A stretch of DNA of 20,650 nucleotides from Sphingomonadales bacterium (GTDB lineage Bacteria > Pseudomonadota > Alphaproteobacteria > Sphingomonadales > Sphingomonadaceae), in contig JAGWVC010000072.1 in the NCBI GenBank assembly GCA_018971065.1, positions 1-20,650 of the forward strand, in the 5' to 3' direction. Below, one piece after another: positions 1 to 7,478 of the stretch (positions within the stretch are counted from its first letter, which is position 1; the number at the start of each line of letters is the position of its first letter). The notes under the pieces were generated by a model. The model saw only the letters and a list, made by a program, of their open reading frames with translations. It made no database searches and had not been told where the DNA came from. Position numbers and translations under genes: made by a program.

Positions 1-324
1 CCGCCGTTCATGCGGGTGGAGGAATGCACCTGGTTCATCGACATGTACCTGCCCGGCCCCGAATACCGCCTCCACCCCGATTTCGCCCCGCTCCACGCCG
101 AGGGGCTGGAGGTGTTGCCGCCCACGCTGGTGATCACCGCCGAACACGACGTGATCACCGAACAGGCCGAAGCCTATGGCATGAAGCTGGCCGGCCTTGG
201 CGTCCCCGTGCAGATCGAGCGCATTCCCGGCCAGATCCACGGCTTCCTGACGCTCGATCCGTTCCTGCCCGGCGCTGCCGGCGAAACCATCGACCGCATG
301 GCGGCGTTCATCCGCCAGGTGTGA
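1..324 (+). CDS. Alpha/beta-hydrolase (HSL/lipase-esterase type), C-terminal end only
   Basis: The frame is open from the first base of the window and stops with TGA at 322-324, so only the last ~107 residues are present. The fragment contains TLVITAEHDVITEQAEAY, in which the Asp of EHD fits the acidic residue of the Ser-Asp-His triad, and IPGQIHGF, in which the His fits the catalytic histidine. This spacing and the HGF motif are typical of the alpha/beta-hydrolase fold-3 (hormone-sensitive lipase-like) carboxylesterases. The nucleophile elbow and HGGG oxyanion motif would lie upstream and cannot be seen. The last 17 bases overlap the end of the convergent TetR gene. It may release a carboxylic acid from an ester for the neighbouring acyl-CoA synthetase, but that is inference from position only; the true substrate is not visible. 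Confidence 0.8.
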   Translation, partial: PPFMRVEECTWFIDMYLPGPEYRLHPDFAPLHAEGLEVLPPTLVITAEHDVITEQAEAYGMKLAGLGVPVQIERIPGQIHGFLTLDPFLPGAAGETIDRMAAFIRQV

Positions 325-910
325 ACAGCCCGCCGCCCAGCAGCTTGGCATAAGCCGAAAGCACATGCGGTTCCGCAGGCTGGCCCGCCGCCTGCCGCTG
401 CGCCAGATAGCCGCGCGCGCCCATCAGGATATGCACCACCACGCCCAGCTCGGCATCGCTGAACGCGCCGATCTCGCCGCGCTCGCGCGCCCGCGCCAGT
501 ATCCGCTGGAACGGCCCGGCCATGTTGGCAATGTGCGCCGCATAAGCCGCCGGGGCCGCGAACTCCGCCTCGTTCAGAATGCGCAGGAACCCCGGCTGCG
601 CCGCCAGATAGTCGAAAAATGCCGCAAACCGCGCCACCTCGCGCGCCGCCTCGGGTTGCACGGCCTCGGTCTGCTGCTGGATGAACCGCGCCATTTCCTG
701 CCCCAGCGCGGGCAGCAGTGCGTCGAACAGCGCCTGTCGGCTGGCGTAGTGGTTGTAGAACGTGCCCTGCGCCACCCCGGCCCTGGCGGTGATCGCCGCC
801 ACCGAGGCATCGGCATAGCCCACCGCGCCCACCACATCGCAGGCCGCCTCGAACAGCCGCCGCTTCACCGCCGCATTGCGCTCTGAACGGGTCAATCGTG
901 GCGCGTTCAC
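308..910 (-). CDS. TetR/AcrR-family transcriptional regulator
   Basis: The product has 200 residues, normal for TetR repressors. The N-terminal helix-turn-helix is clear around residues 30-62 (SVAAITARAGVAQGTFYNHY followed by a DALL helix); the remainder is a helical ligand-binding region with no recognisable signature. I chose the GTG start at 910 because the first residues, APRLTRSERNAAVKRRLFEAA, are the usual TetR lead-in, and because this GTG overlaps the TGA of the upstream acyl-CoA synthetase in a 4-base GTGA. That overlap means the two are co-transcribed and probably translationally coupled. The frame stays open far upstream, but that stretch is out of frame with the synthetase and is not real. 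The regulator likely binds the palindrome at 2400-2422 and responds to an acyl-CoA or related ligand made by the locus. This is inferred from layout and the general habit of TetR regulators of acyl-CoA catabolism. Confidence 0.88.
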   Translation of the reverse strand: MNAPRLTRSERNAAVKRRLFEAACDVVGAVGYADASVAAITARAGVAQGTFYNHYASRQALFDALLPALGQEMARFIQQQTEAVQPEAAREVARFAAFFDYLAAQPGFLRILNEAEFAAPAAYAAHIANMAGPFQRILARARERGEIGAFSDAELGVVVHILMGARGYLAQRQAAGQPAEPHVLSAYAKLLGGGLFTPGG

Positions 911-2385
911 CGCGCGATCCCATCGCGCAACACCCGTTTCAGCACCTTGCCCGAAGCGCTGCGCGGCAGGCTCTCCACCAGTACCACGCGATCGGGCACC
1001 TTGAACCCGGCCAGATGCGCCCGACAATGCGCGCGCACGGCATCCTCGCGCACATCGCCCGCCACGAACGCCACCGGCCGCTCGCCCCACTTCGCATCGG
1101 GCACCGCCACCACCGCCACGTCCATCACACCCGGCATCGCCTGAATCACCCGCTCCACTTCCGACGAGGCGATGTTCTCGCCGCCCGACAGGATCATGTC
1201 CTTCTTGCGATCGGTCAGGAACAGGAAGCCCTCGTCGTCCAGATAGCCCACGTCGCCGGTCCGCAGCCAGTCGCCGAAGAAGCTTGCCGCCGTCTTCTCC
1301 GGCGCGTTCCAGTACCCGCGCGTCACCTTCTCGCCGCGCACGCACACTTCGCCTTCCACCCCCGCCGCCACCGCGTTGCCGCTGTCGTCGCGGATTTCCA
1401 CATCGACATGGGGCAGGGGGCGCCCCACCGATCCGATCCTGTCGATCTCGCGACCCGCCTCCATCAGCGTGTCGCCGCCGCAGGTCTCGGTCAGCCCATA
1501 GGCATCGATATAGCGCGACCCCGCAAACGCTTCCCCCCACGCGCGTATCCGCGCCTCGGGCGTGCGCTCGCCCCCGCCGATGACCCATTCCAGGCTGGCC
1601 ACATCCCGCGCCCGTGCCTGCTGGTCGGCCAGCATCGCGCTCGACATCACCGGCGCCAGCCATGCGCCGGTAAGCCGTTCGGCGGCGATCAGGTCCAGCG
1701 CCGCCCCCGCGTCGAACTCGCGCAGCACCGCCAGCATCCCGCCCGCCCACAGCACCGCCATGCCGGGCAGGTCGCACGCGCCGACATGGTACAGCGGCCC
1801 GCACACCAGCAGCCGCGTTGCCTCGCCCAGCCCCAGCACCACGATCTGGTCGGCGCTCTTGGCGTGGATATTGGCATGGCTGAGCATAACGCCCTTGGGA
1901 TGATCGGTGGTGCCCGATGTGTACATGATGCGCAGCAGATCGCTGCCGTTGCGCGCCGCGATGTCGGGCGAGGGGGCGCACCCCGTCAGCCGCGAGGCGT
2001 CGGCCCGCGCCGCCGCATCCAGCGTCACCACTGCCGCTACGTCGGCCGCCCAATCGGCCAGTTCGTCATCCGCCAGCAGCAATGCGGCGCCACTGTCGCG
2101 CAGGATATGGTCCACTTCGGCGGGCGACAGACGGAAGTTGATCGGCACCGCCACCGCGCCAATGTGGCTGATCGCCAGCGTGACCTCGATGAACGCCGCG
2201 CTGTTCTTCATCAGCAGCGCCACCCGGTCGCCGGGTTCGATGTCGCGCCCGCGCAGCATCCCCGCCACCGCCACGCACCGTTGCCACAGCGCGGCATATG
2301 TCACGCTTTCCCCCTCGAACCGCACCGCCACGCGATCGGGCGTGCGGGTGGCGTGATAGCGGATGGCGCGGGACAGGTTCGGCAT
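907..2385 (-). CDS. Acyl-CoA synthetase / AMP-dependent ligase (class I adenylate-forming enzyme)
   Basis: This enzyme activates a carboxylic acid through an acyl-adenylate and transfers it to CoA. From the start I prefer it has 492 residues, slightly short but usual for the family. Motifs in order are the P-loop-like YTSGTTDHPKG, YGLTE, the hinge region with TGDVGYLDDEGF and DRKKDMI, and the C-terminal catalytic lysine motif PRSASGKVLKR. The P-loop has Asp where Gly is more usual. A longer version could begin at ATG 2418, but that codon lies inside a palindromic operator. ATG 2385 has a GAGGG ribosome site about 6 bases upstream and gives a typical N-terminus (MPNLSRAIRYHATRTPDRVAV). The gene is followed by the coupled TetR gene and is divergent from the E1-alpha gene. 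The substrate cannot be read from sequence; a medium-chain, branched or alicyclic acid is plausible. Confidence 0.92.
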   Translation of the reverse strand: MPNLSRAIRYHATRTPDRVAVRFEGESVTYAALWQRCVAVAGMLRGRDIEPGDRVALLMKNSAAFIEVTLAISHIGAVAVPINFRLSPAEVDHILRDSGAALLLADDELADWAADVAAVVTLDAAARADASRLTGCAPSPDIAARNGSDLLRIMYTSGTTDHPKGVMLSHANIHAKSADQIVVLGLGEATRLLVCGPLYHVGACDLPGMAVLWAGGMLAVLREFDAGAALDLIAAERLTGAWLAPVMSSAMLADQQARARDVASLEWVIGGGERTPEARIRAWGEAFAGSRYIDAYGLTETCGGDTLMEAGREIDRIGSVGRPLPHVDVEIRDDSGNAVAAGVEGEVCVRGEKVTRGYWNAPEKTAASFFGDWLRTGDVGYLDDEGFLFLTDRKKDMILSGGENIASSEVERVIQAMPGVMDVAVVAVPDAKWGERPVAFVAGDVREDAVRAHCRAHLAGFKVPDRVVLVESLPRSASGKVLKRVLRDGIAR

Positions 2386-2399
2386 CGCGACCCTCGAAA

Positions 2400-2422
2400 A
2401 TGAATAATGACTCGTCATTCAT
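2400..2422. promoter_or_regulatory. Palindromic operator in the divergent gap, probable TetR site
   Basis: The core is a perfect dyad AATGAC-TC-GTCATT at 2406-2419. It is flanked by a further inverted pair, ATGAAT at 2400-2405 and ATTCAT at 2417-2422, with one extra base in the left half. The site lies between the acyl-CoA synthetase start (2385, minus) and the E1-alpha start (2467, plus), in the only AT-rich stretch of this region. A -10-like CATAAT lies at 2420-2425 on the plus strand. The half-site TCATTCA with a 4-base centre resembles the site known for Bacillus FadR, a TetR-family fatty-acid-degradation regulator; that resemblance is from memory. The symmetry is seen directly; the regulator assignment is inferred from the neighbouring TetR gene. 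Confidence 0.6.
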
Positions 2423-2466
2423 AATTTGCTAGCCGCCCGCTGGCAAGCGAAGGGGAATCGACGCGG

Positions 2467-3420
2467 ATGTCCAGCGCCAACGAAAGCACGCTGCTGCGCG
2501 CCTATGGCCAGTTGCAACTGATCCGCCAGGCCGAGGAACGGCTGTCCGCGCTGTTCGCCGCTGGCGAAGTGCCCGGTTTCATTCACCTTTCGATCGGGCA
2601 GGAAGCGGTCTCGGTCGGCGTCATGCAGGCGTTGACGGATGCCGACACCATCGCCTCCACCCATCGCGGCCACGGCCACGCGCTGGCCAAGGGCGTCGAT
2701 CTCTCCGGCTTCTTTGCCGAACTGCTGGCGCGCGGCACCGGCCTGTGCGGCGGGCGGGGCGGCTCGATGCACGTTGCGGACATGCGCGTCGGGATGCTGG
2801 GCGCCAACGGCATCGTCGGTGCCGGCCTGCCCATCGCGCTCGGCAGCGCGCTCGCGCACCGCAACCGCCGCACCGGCGGCGTCGCGGTGGCGTTCTTTGG
2901 CGACGGCGCGCTGGCCGAAGGCGTCCTTCACGAAACCGCCAACATGGCCGCGCTGTGGAAGCTGCCGCTGCTGCTGGTCTGCGAAGCCAACGGCTGGAGC
3001 GAATTTTCCGCCGTCCGCAAGCAGATCGCCTTCGACCTGCCCGCCTGGGCCGCCGCCTACGGTATTCCGCACGTCGAAGTGGACGGCAACGACGTTGAAG
3101 CGGTCGCTGCCGCCGCCGAAACCCTTGTCCGCGCCATCCGCAGCGGCAGCGGCCCGATGCTGCTCGAATGCCGCACCACCCGCATTCGCGGTCATTATGA
3201 AGGCGACGCGCAGAAATACCGCGCGGCCGAAGCGCTGCCGACCGATCCGCTCACCGTCGCTGCCGGCCGCCTGGCCGCGCAAGGCGTATCGCAACCCGAA
3301 CTCGACCGCATCGCCACCGATGTCACCGCCCGCATCGATGCCGCCGTCGCCGCCGCGCGCGCCGCGCCGCCGGCCAGCTTTGCCGCCGCCCGCGCCGACG
3401 TCTATGCGGGGGCATTGTGA
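2467..3420 (+). CDS. Thiamine-diphosphate-dependent 2-oxoacid/acetoin dehydrogenase E1 component, alpha subunit
   Basis: The E1-alpha subunit (317 residues) binds thiamine diphosphate and decarboxylates or cleaves a keto substrate, passing the acyl group to E2 lipoate. The ThDP motif starts with GDG at residues 145-147 and ends with Asn 175 (LLLVCEANG), the standard GDG-x(~27)-N spacing. STHRGHGHALAKG (64-76) and GLCGGRGGSMHVAD (92-105) are characteristic of the AcoA and bacterial pyruvate dehydrogenase E1-alpha group. The length suits AcoA, with no mitochondrial-type extension. The start ATG follows an AGGGGA about 12 bases upstream. The stop shares one base with the ATG of the E1-beta gene. 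Family membership is clear. True acetoin dehydrogenase activity is not: the companions here are beta-oxidation genes rather than acoX or acoR, so a different keto substrate is likely. Confidence 0.92.
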   Translation: MSSANESTLLRAYGQLQLIRQAEERLSALFAAGEVPGFIHLSIGQEAVSVGVMQALTDADTIASTHRGHGHALAKGVDLSGFFAELLARGTGLCGGRGGSMHVADMRVGMLGANGIVGAGLPIALGSALAHRNRRTGGVAVAFFGDGALAEGVLHETANMAALWKLPLLLVCEANGWSEFSAVRKQIAFDLPAWAAAYGIPHVEVDGNDVEAVAAAAETLVRAIRSGSGPMLLECRTTRIRGHYEGDAQKYRAAEALPTDPLTVAAGRLAAQGVSQPELDRIATDVTARIDAAVAAARAAPPASFAAARADVYAGAL

Positions 3421-4400
3421 TGGCTGAACTGCGCTATGGCGCCGCCCTCAACCGCGCGCTGGCCGACGCGATGGCGGCTGACCCCGACGTCATCGTCATG
3501 GGCGAGGACATCGCCAATGCCGGCGGCTCGTTCGGGGTGACGCGCGGCCTGCTCGATGCCTACGGCGCCGAACGCGTGATCGACACGCCGATCAGCGAAG
3601 CCGCGCTGGCCGGCATGGCGGTCGGCGCCGCGCTGTGCGGGCTGAAGCCCGTGGTCGAGATCATGTTCATGGATTTCACCACCCTGGTCATGGACGCGAT
3701 GGTCAACCAGGCCGCCAAGGCGCGCTTCATGTTCGGCGGCCAGTGCGCGATGCCGCTGGTGCTGCGCACCCCGCACGGTGGCGGCCTTTCCGCCGGCCCG
3801 CAGCATTCGCAGTGCCTGGAGGCGTGGTTCGCGCACGTCCCCGGCCTCAAGGTGGTCTGCCCGGCCGATGCCGCCAGCGCCTATGGCCTGCTGCGCGCTG
3901 CCATCGCCGATCCCGATCCGGTCGTGTTCGTAGAGCACAAGGGCCTCTACGCCCGCCGCGATTCGGTGCCCGATGACCTCCCGATCCTCCCGCTCGGCCG
4001 GGCGGCTGTGGCGCGCGAAGGCAGCGACGTCACCATCGTCTCCTACGGCGCCGCAGTCGTGCTGGCGCTCACCGCCGCCGACCAGCTTGCCGGGCAAGGC
4101 GTGTCCGCTGAAGTGATCGACCTGCGCACCATCCAGCCGTGGGACGAAGCCGCCGTGCTGGCTTCCCTCACCAAGACTCACAACCTCGTCATCGTCCACG
4201 AGGCGGTTGAGGCATTCGGCGTCGGCGCCGAAATCGCCGCGCGTATGGCCGACATCGGCTTCGACGAGCTCGACGGGCCGATCGTGCGCGTCGGCGCGCC
4301 GTTCATGCCGGTGCCGTTCGCCGCCGCGCTGGAAGCCGAATACCAGCCATCGGCCGCGCAAGTCGTCGCCGCCGTGCTGAAATCTCTGGGGAGTGTCTGA
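3420..4400 (+). CDS. 2-oxoacid/acetoin dehydrogenase E1 component, beta subunit (transketolase-like)
   Basis: The product has 326 residues, the normal size for an E1-beta subunit. It pairs with the preceding E1-alpha to form the ThDP site at the heterodimer interface. Family signatures are MGEDIANAGGSFGVTRGL near residues 25-42, DTPISEAALAGMAVGAAL near 58-75, the hydrophobic FMDFTTLVMDAMVNQAAK stretch and RTPHGGG. The C-terminal transketolase domain begins near VTIVSYGAAVVLAL and includes VIDLRTIQPWDEAAV and VIVHEAVEAFGVGAEIAA. ATG at 3420 overlaps the E1-alpha stop by one base (TGATG); a GTG three bases earlier is a possible alternative. The tight junction implies 1:1 coupled synthesis of the two subunits. 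As with E1-alpha, the reaction type is secure but the substrate is not. Confidence 0.92.
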   Translation: MAELRYGAALNRALADAMAADPDVIVMGEDIANAGGSFGVTRGLLDAYGAERVIDTPISEAALAGMAVGAALCGLKPVVEIMFMDFTTLVMDAMVNQAAKARFMFGGQCAMPLVLRTPHGGGLSAGPQHSQCLEAWFAHVPGLKVVCPADAASAYGLLRAAIADPDPVVFVEHKGLYARRDSVPDDLPILPLGRAAVAREGSDVTIVSYGAAVVLALTAADQLAGQGVSAEVIDLRTIQPWDEAAVLASLTKTHNLVIVHEAVEAFGVGAEIAARMADIGFDELDGPIVRVGAPFMPVPFAAALEAEYQPSAAQVVAAVLKSLGSV

Positions 4401-4401
4401 A

Positions 4402-5184
4402 ATGTCCGATGAGGCCGTCACCTATGACCTGCACGGCGCCGCCGCCGTCCTGACCATCAACCGCCCGAAGACGCTGAACGCGCTCGACCTGCCGACGCTC
4501 GACGCGCTTGAAGCCCAGGTCCGCCGCGCCGCCGCCGATCCGGCCGTCGCTGCGCTGGTATTCACCGGCGCGGGCAAGGCCTTCGTGGCCGGCGGCGACA
4601 TTGCCGATCTCGACAGCCGGCAGGGCCTTGCCCACTATCTCGAATTCGGCGAACGCATCCACGCGGTGTTTTCGGCTGTCGAAGCGCTCGACAAGCCCAC
4701 CATCGCCGCGGTCAACGGCTGGGCATTGGGCGGTGGCACCGAACTGCTGCTCTGCACCGACCTGCGTGTCGTCGCCCGTTCGGCGATGCTGGGCCTGCCC
4801 GAAATCACCCTCGGCCTGTTCCCCGGTGCGGGCGGCTCGCAGCGGCTGATGCGGCAGGTTTCGCCGTGCATGGCCCGCGAACTGATGTTCCTTGGCGAAC
4901 GGATCACGGCGGACGAAGCCCACCGCATCGGTCTGGTCAACCGCGTGGTCGATGACGGCACCGCGCTCGACGCCGCGCTGGGCATCGCCGTCAAGCTGGC
5001 CGCGAAATCGCCGATGACGCTGAAGCTGCTGAAGCGCACCTTGCGCGATGGCGCCGAAATGCCCCCCGCCGCCGCATTGCGCCACGAACAGGCGATGATC
5101 GGGCTGGTGCTCGACAGCCGCGATTCGCACGAAGGCTGCCGCGCGTTCCTCGAAAAGCGCCCCGCCGCGTTCACCGGGGCCTGA
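4402..5184 (+). CDS. Enoyl-CoA hydratase/isomerase family protein (crotonase)
   Basis: The 260-residue product is a crotonase-fold enzyme, predicted to add water across a 2-enoyl-CoA. The oxyanion-hole segments are FVAGGDIADL near residue 61 and WALGGGTELLLCTD near 107. Both catalytic glutamates of true hydratases are present: Glu114 in GGGTEL and Glu134 in LPEITLGLFPGAGGSQRL. This argues for hydratase activity rather than a hydrolase or decarboxylase variant. The ATG at 4402 has a GGGGAG site 8 bases upstream, at the end of the E1-beta gene; a GTG at 4393 would be three residues longer. Its position between the E1-beta and E2 genes is unusual for a dehydrogenase-complex operon and ties the complex to a beta-oxidation-like route. 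Confidence 0.93.
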   Translation: MSDEAVTYDLHGAAAVLTINRPKTLNALDLPTLDALEAQVRRAAADPAVAALVFTGAGKAFVAGGDIADLDSRQGLAHYLEFGERIHAVFSAVEALDKPTIAAVNGWALGGGTELLLCTDLRVVARSAMLGLPEITLGLFPGAGGSQRLMRQVSPCMARELMFLGERITADEAHRIGLVNRVVDDGTALDAALGIAVKLAAKSPMTLKLLKRTLRDGAEMPPAAALRHEQAMIGLVLDSRDSHEGCRAFLEKRPAAFTGA

Positions 5185-5190
5185 TCGACG

Positions 5191-6294
5191 GTGCGCCAAA
5201 CTCTCGTCATGCCCAAGCTCGGCCTGACCATGACCGAAGGCGTCCTCGCCGAATGGCGCGTCGCGTCCGGCGATCCGGTCACGCCCGGACAGGTGCTGTT
5301 CGTGGTCGAAACCGACAAGATCGCCAACGAGATCGAGGCACAGGTTCCCGGCACGGTTGCCGAACTGCTGGCCGTGGCTGGCACCACTCTCCCGGTCGGC
5401 GCCCCGGTCGCGGTGCTGCTGGCCGACGGCGAAACCGCGCTCGCCCCCGCCCCGGCCCCCCAACGCCGCATCGCCACCCCGCTCGCCCGCCGCATGGCTC
5501 GCCAGTCCGGACAGGACCTTGCCGCTATCGCCGGTTCCGGCCCGGGTGGCCGCATCATGGCGCGCGACCTTGCCGATGTTCCCGCCGCACCGCCCGCGCC
5601 TGAACCCGCGCCACACGTGATCCAGCCCGACAGCTTCCGCCGCACCACCGCCCGCCGCCTCAGCGAAGCCAAGCGCGACATCCCGCATTTCTACGTCTTC
5701 GCCGCTGCCGACGTGACCGACCTGCTGGCCTTGCGCGCCCAGCTCAACACCGGCTCCGGCCCCCGGCTCAGCGTCACCCATTTCCTCCTCGCTGCCGCCG
5801 CTCGCACCCTCGCCGCGATGCCCGCAATGAACCGCGTGTGGGCGGCCGACGCGATCCACCAGCTCGCCCTCGTTGACGTGGGCCTGGCGGTTGAATCCCC
5901 CAAGGGCCTCGTCGCCCCGGTCCTGCGCAATCTCGCCACGCAAACGCTGGATGAAGTGGCCGCCGCCACCGACAGCCTGATCGCCACCGCCCGCGCCGGC
6001 AAGGTGACGGGGGCCGATCTTTCCGGCGGGGCGCTGTCCATCTCCAACGTCGGCATGTTCGGCGTTTCGGCGCTGGTGCCGATCATCAACCCCGGCCAGT
6101 CCGGCATCCTCGGCGTCGGCGCCGCGCAGCCGCGCTTCCTGCCCGACGATCAGGGCCGTCCTGCGTTGCGGCAGGTGCTGGAACTTGCGCTGTCGTGCGA
6201 TCATCGGGTCATCGACGGCGCGCTTGCCGCCCGCTTCCTCGCCGCGCTGGCCCGCGCGCTGGAATCCCCCGCCACCTTGCTGCGCCGCCCGTGA
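5191..6294 (+). CDS. Dihydrolipoamide acyltransferase (E2 component) of a 2-oxoacid/acetoin dehydrogenase complex
   Basis: The E2 core protein has 367 residues with the standard order of domains. The N-terminal lipoyl domain (about 1-79) has the lipoylated Lys43 in VVETDKIANE. A short Ala-Pro linker follows, then a peripheral subunit-binding domain at about 92-127 (RIATPLARRMARQSG to GPGGRIMARDL). A catalytic acyltransferase domain from about 145 ends with SCDHRVIDGALAARFL, where His338 and Asp342 are the HxxxDG catalytic residues. It has one lipoyl domain only. The GTG start at 5191 gives MRQTLVMPKLGLTMTEG, matching the usual few residues before MPKLGLTMTEG; ATG 5209 would clip the first strand. 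The gene starts 6 bases after the hydratase stop. The E3 lipoamide dehydrogenase needed for turnover is absent here and must be supplied from elsewhere. Confidence 0.93.
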   Translation: MRQTLVMPKLGLTMTEGVLAEWRVASGDPVTPGQVLFVVETDKIANEIEAQVPGTVAELLAVAGTTLPVGAPVAVLLADGETALAPAPAPQRRIATPLARRMARQSGQDLAAIAGSGPGGRIMARDLADVPAAPPAPEPAPHVIQPDSFRRTTARRLSEAKRDIPHFYVFAAADVTDLLALRAQLNTGSGPRLSVTHFLLAAAARTLAAMPAMNRVWAADAIHQLALVDVGLAVESPKGLVAPVLRNLATQTLDEVAAATDSLIATARAGKVTGADLSGGALSISNVGMFGVSALVPIINPGQSGILGVGAAQPRFLPDDQGRPALRQVLELALSCDHRVIDGALAARFLAALARALESPATLLRRP

Positions 6295-6304
6295 AGGAAA
6301 TGGC

Positions 6305-7477
6305 ATGAACTTCGATTTCACCCCCGAACAGCAGATGCTTGCCGAAACCGCACGAAAAGTGGGCGAAAAGTACGGCCTCGATTACTGGCGCGGCCTCGAT
6401 GCCGAAAAGGCGTTTCCGGCGGAAATCTGGCAGGCGATCTGCGACGCGGGCCTGTGCGGCATCGCGATCCCTGAGGAATACGGCGGCTCGGGCCTCGGCA
6501 TGCTGGAGATGGCCGTCGCGGTCGAGAACCTCTGCGCGGCGGGGGGCGGCTCCACGCTCAGCCAGATGTTCATGCTCAACCCGATCTTCGGCGGCATCGC
6601 GCTCACCCGCATCGGCAACGCAGCGCAGAAGGCGGCGATGCTGCCGGGGCTGGTCAGCGGCAAGCTGATGTTCGCGATGGGCCTCACCGAACCGAACGCC
6701 GGCAGCAACACCCCTGAAATCCAGACGTTCGCCACGCAAGACGGAACCGGCTGGCGGCTCAACGGCCAGAAAATCTGGATCACCGCCGTCCCCCAGGCAG
6801 ACAAGTTGCTGCTGATCGCGCGCACGAAGACCATCGCGGAATCGAAAGGCAAGACCGACGGCATCAGCCTGTTCGTGATCGATCGGGACCGCGCCGGGCT
6901 GACTCACCAGGCGATCGACAAGCTGGGCACCCGCACGCTGCCGTCCAGCCTGATCTTCCTCGACAACGTCCGGGTCGAGCCGGAGGAGTTGCTCGGCACG
7001 CTCCACGGCGGCTTCCGCCAGTTGCTCGATGTGCTCAACACCGAACGCATCGTTACCACCGCCGGTCTCGTCGGCACCGCCGAACTGGCGACGAAACTCG
7101 CCATCGATTTCGCCGCGACCCGCAAGGTCTTCGCCGACAAGCCGATCGGCTCGTACCAGTCGATCCAGTTCCCCTTGTCCGAAGCGCATATCCAGACCGA
7201 GTGCGCGCGGCTGATGAACTACAAGGCCGCCGCGCTGCACGATTCCGGCCGCCCTTATGGCTCCGAGGCGAACATGGGCAAATGGCTGGCGGGCCACGCC
7301 GCCGCGCTGGCCACCGATCGAGCCATCCAGACGATGGGCGGCATGGGCTATGCCACCGAAAGCCATGTCGAACGGCTGTGGCGGGACGCCCGCCTGTTCC
7401 GCATCGCGCCGATCAGCGAGGAAATGGTGCTGAACTTCGTCGCCCAGCACGATCTGGGAATGCCGCGCAGCTACTGA
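6305..7477 (+). CDS. Acyl-CoA dehydrogenase (FAD flavoprotein)
   Basis: The 390-residue product has full-length acyl-CoA dehydrogenase architecture and should introduce a 2,3-double bond into an acyl-CoA. The FAD/substrate signature MGLTEPNAGSNTPEIQ lies near 125-140 and the C-terminal signature TMGGMGYATESHVERLWRDA near 343-362. The usual C-terminal catalytic Glu (YEGTSEI motif) is replaced by IAPISEEM. Instead, Glu248 in LNTERIVTTAG occupies the helix-G position used as base by isovaleryl-CoA and long-chain acyl-CoA dehydrogenases, so it is probably active and may favour branched or long substrates. ATG 6305 has AAGGAA 5 bases upstream and sits 10 bases after the E2 stop. A longer upstream reading is only overlap with E2. 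It is the last gene of the run and converges with bioA across one base. Confidence 0.93.
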   Translation: MNFDFTPEQQMLAETARKVGEKYGLDYWRGLDAEKAFPAEIWQAICDAGLCGIAIPEEYGGSGLGMLEMAVAVENLCAAGGGSTLSQMFMLNPIFGGIALTRIGNAAQKAAMLPGLVSGKLMFAMGLTEPNAGSNTPEIQTFATQDGTGWRLNGQKIWITAVPQADKLLLIARTKTIAESKGKTDGISLFVIDRDRAGLTHQAIDKLGTRTLPSSLIFLDNVRVEPEELLGTLHGGFRQLLDVLNTERIVTTAGLVGTAELATKLAIDFAATRKVFADKPIGSYQSIQFPLSEAHIQTECARLMNYKAAALHDSGRPYGSEANMGKWLAGHAAALATDRAIQTMGGMGYATESHVERLWRDARLFRIAPISEEMVLNFVAQHDLGMPRSY

Positions 7478-7478
7478 G

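Noticed and set aside
911..2053. Upstream extension of the TetR reading frame through the acyl-CoA synthetase gene.
   Set aside because: It is out of frame with the synthetase and low-complexity; TetR begins at GTG 910.
2386..2418. Start of the acyl-CoA synthetase at ATG 2418.
   Set aside because: That ATG is within the operator palindrome and lacks a ribosome site; ATG 2385 has GAGGG at the right distance.
4303..6321. A 672-codon open frame on the minus strand opposite E1-beta, hydratase and E2.
   Set aside because: It is antisense to three clear genes, has low-complexity Gly/Arg/Ala-rich translation and no domain; typical of high-GC DNA.
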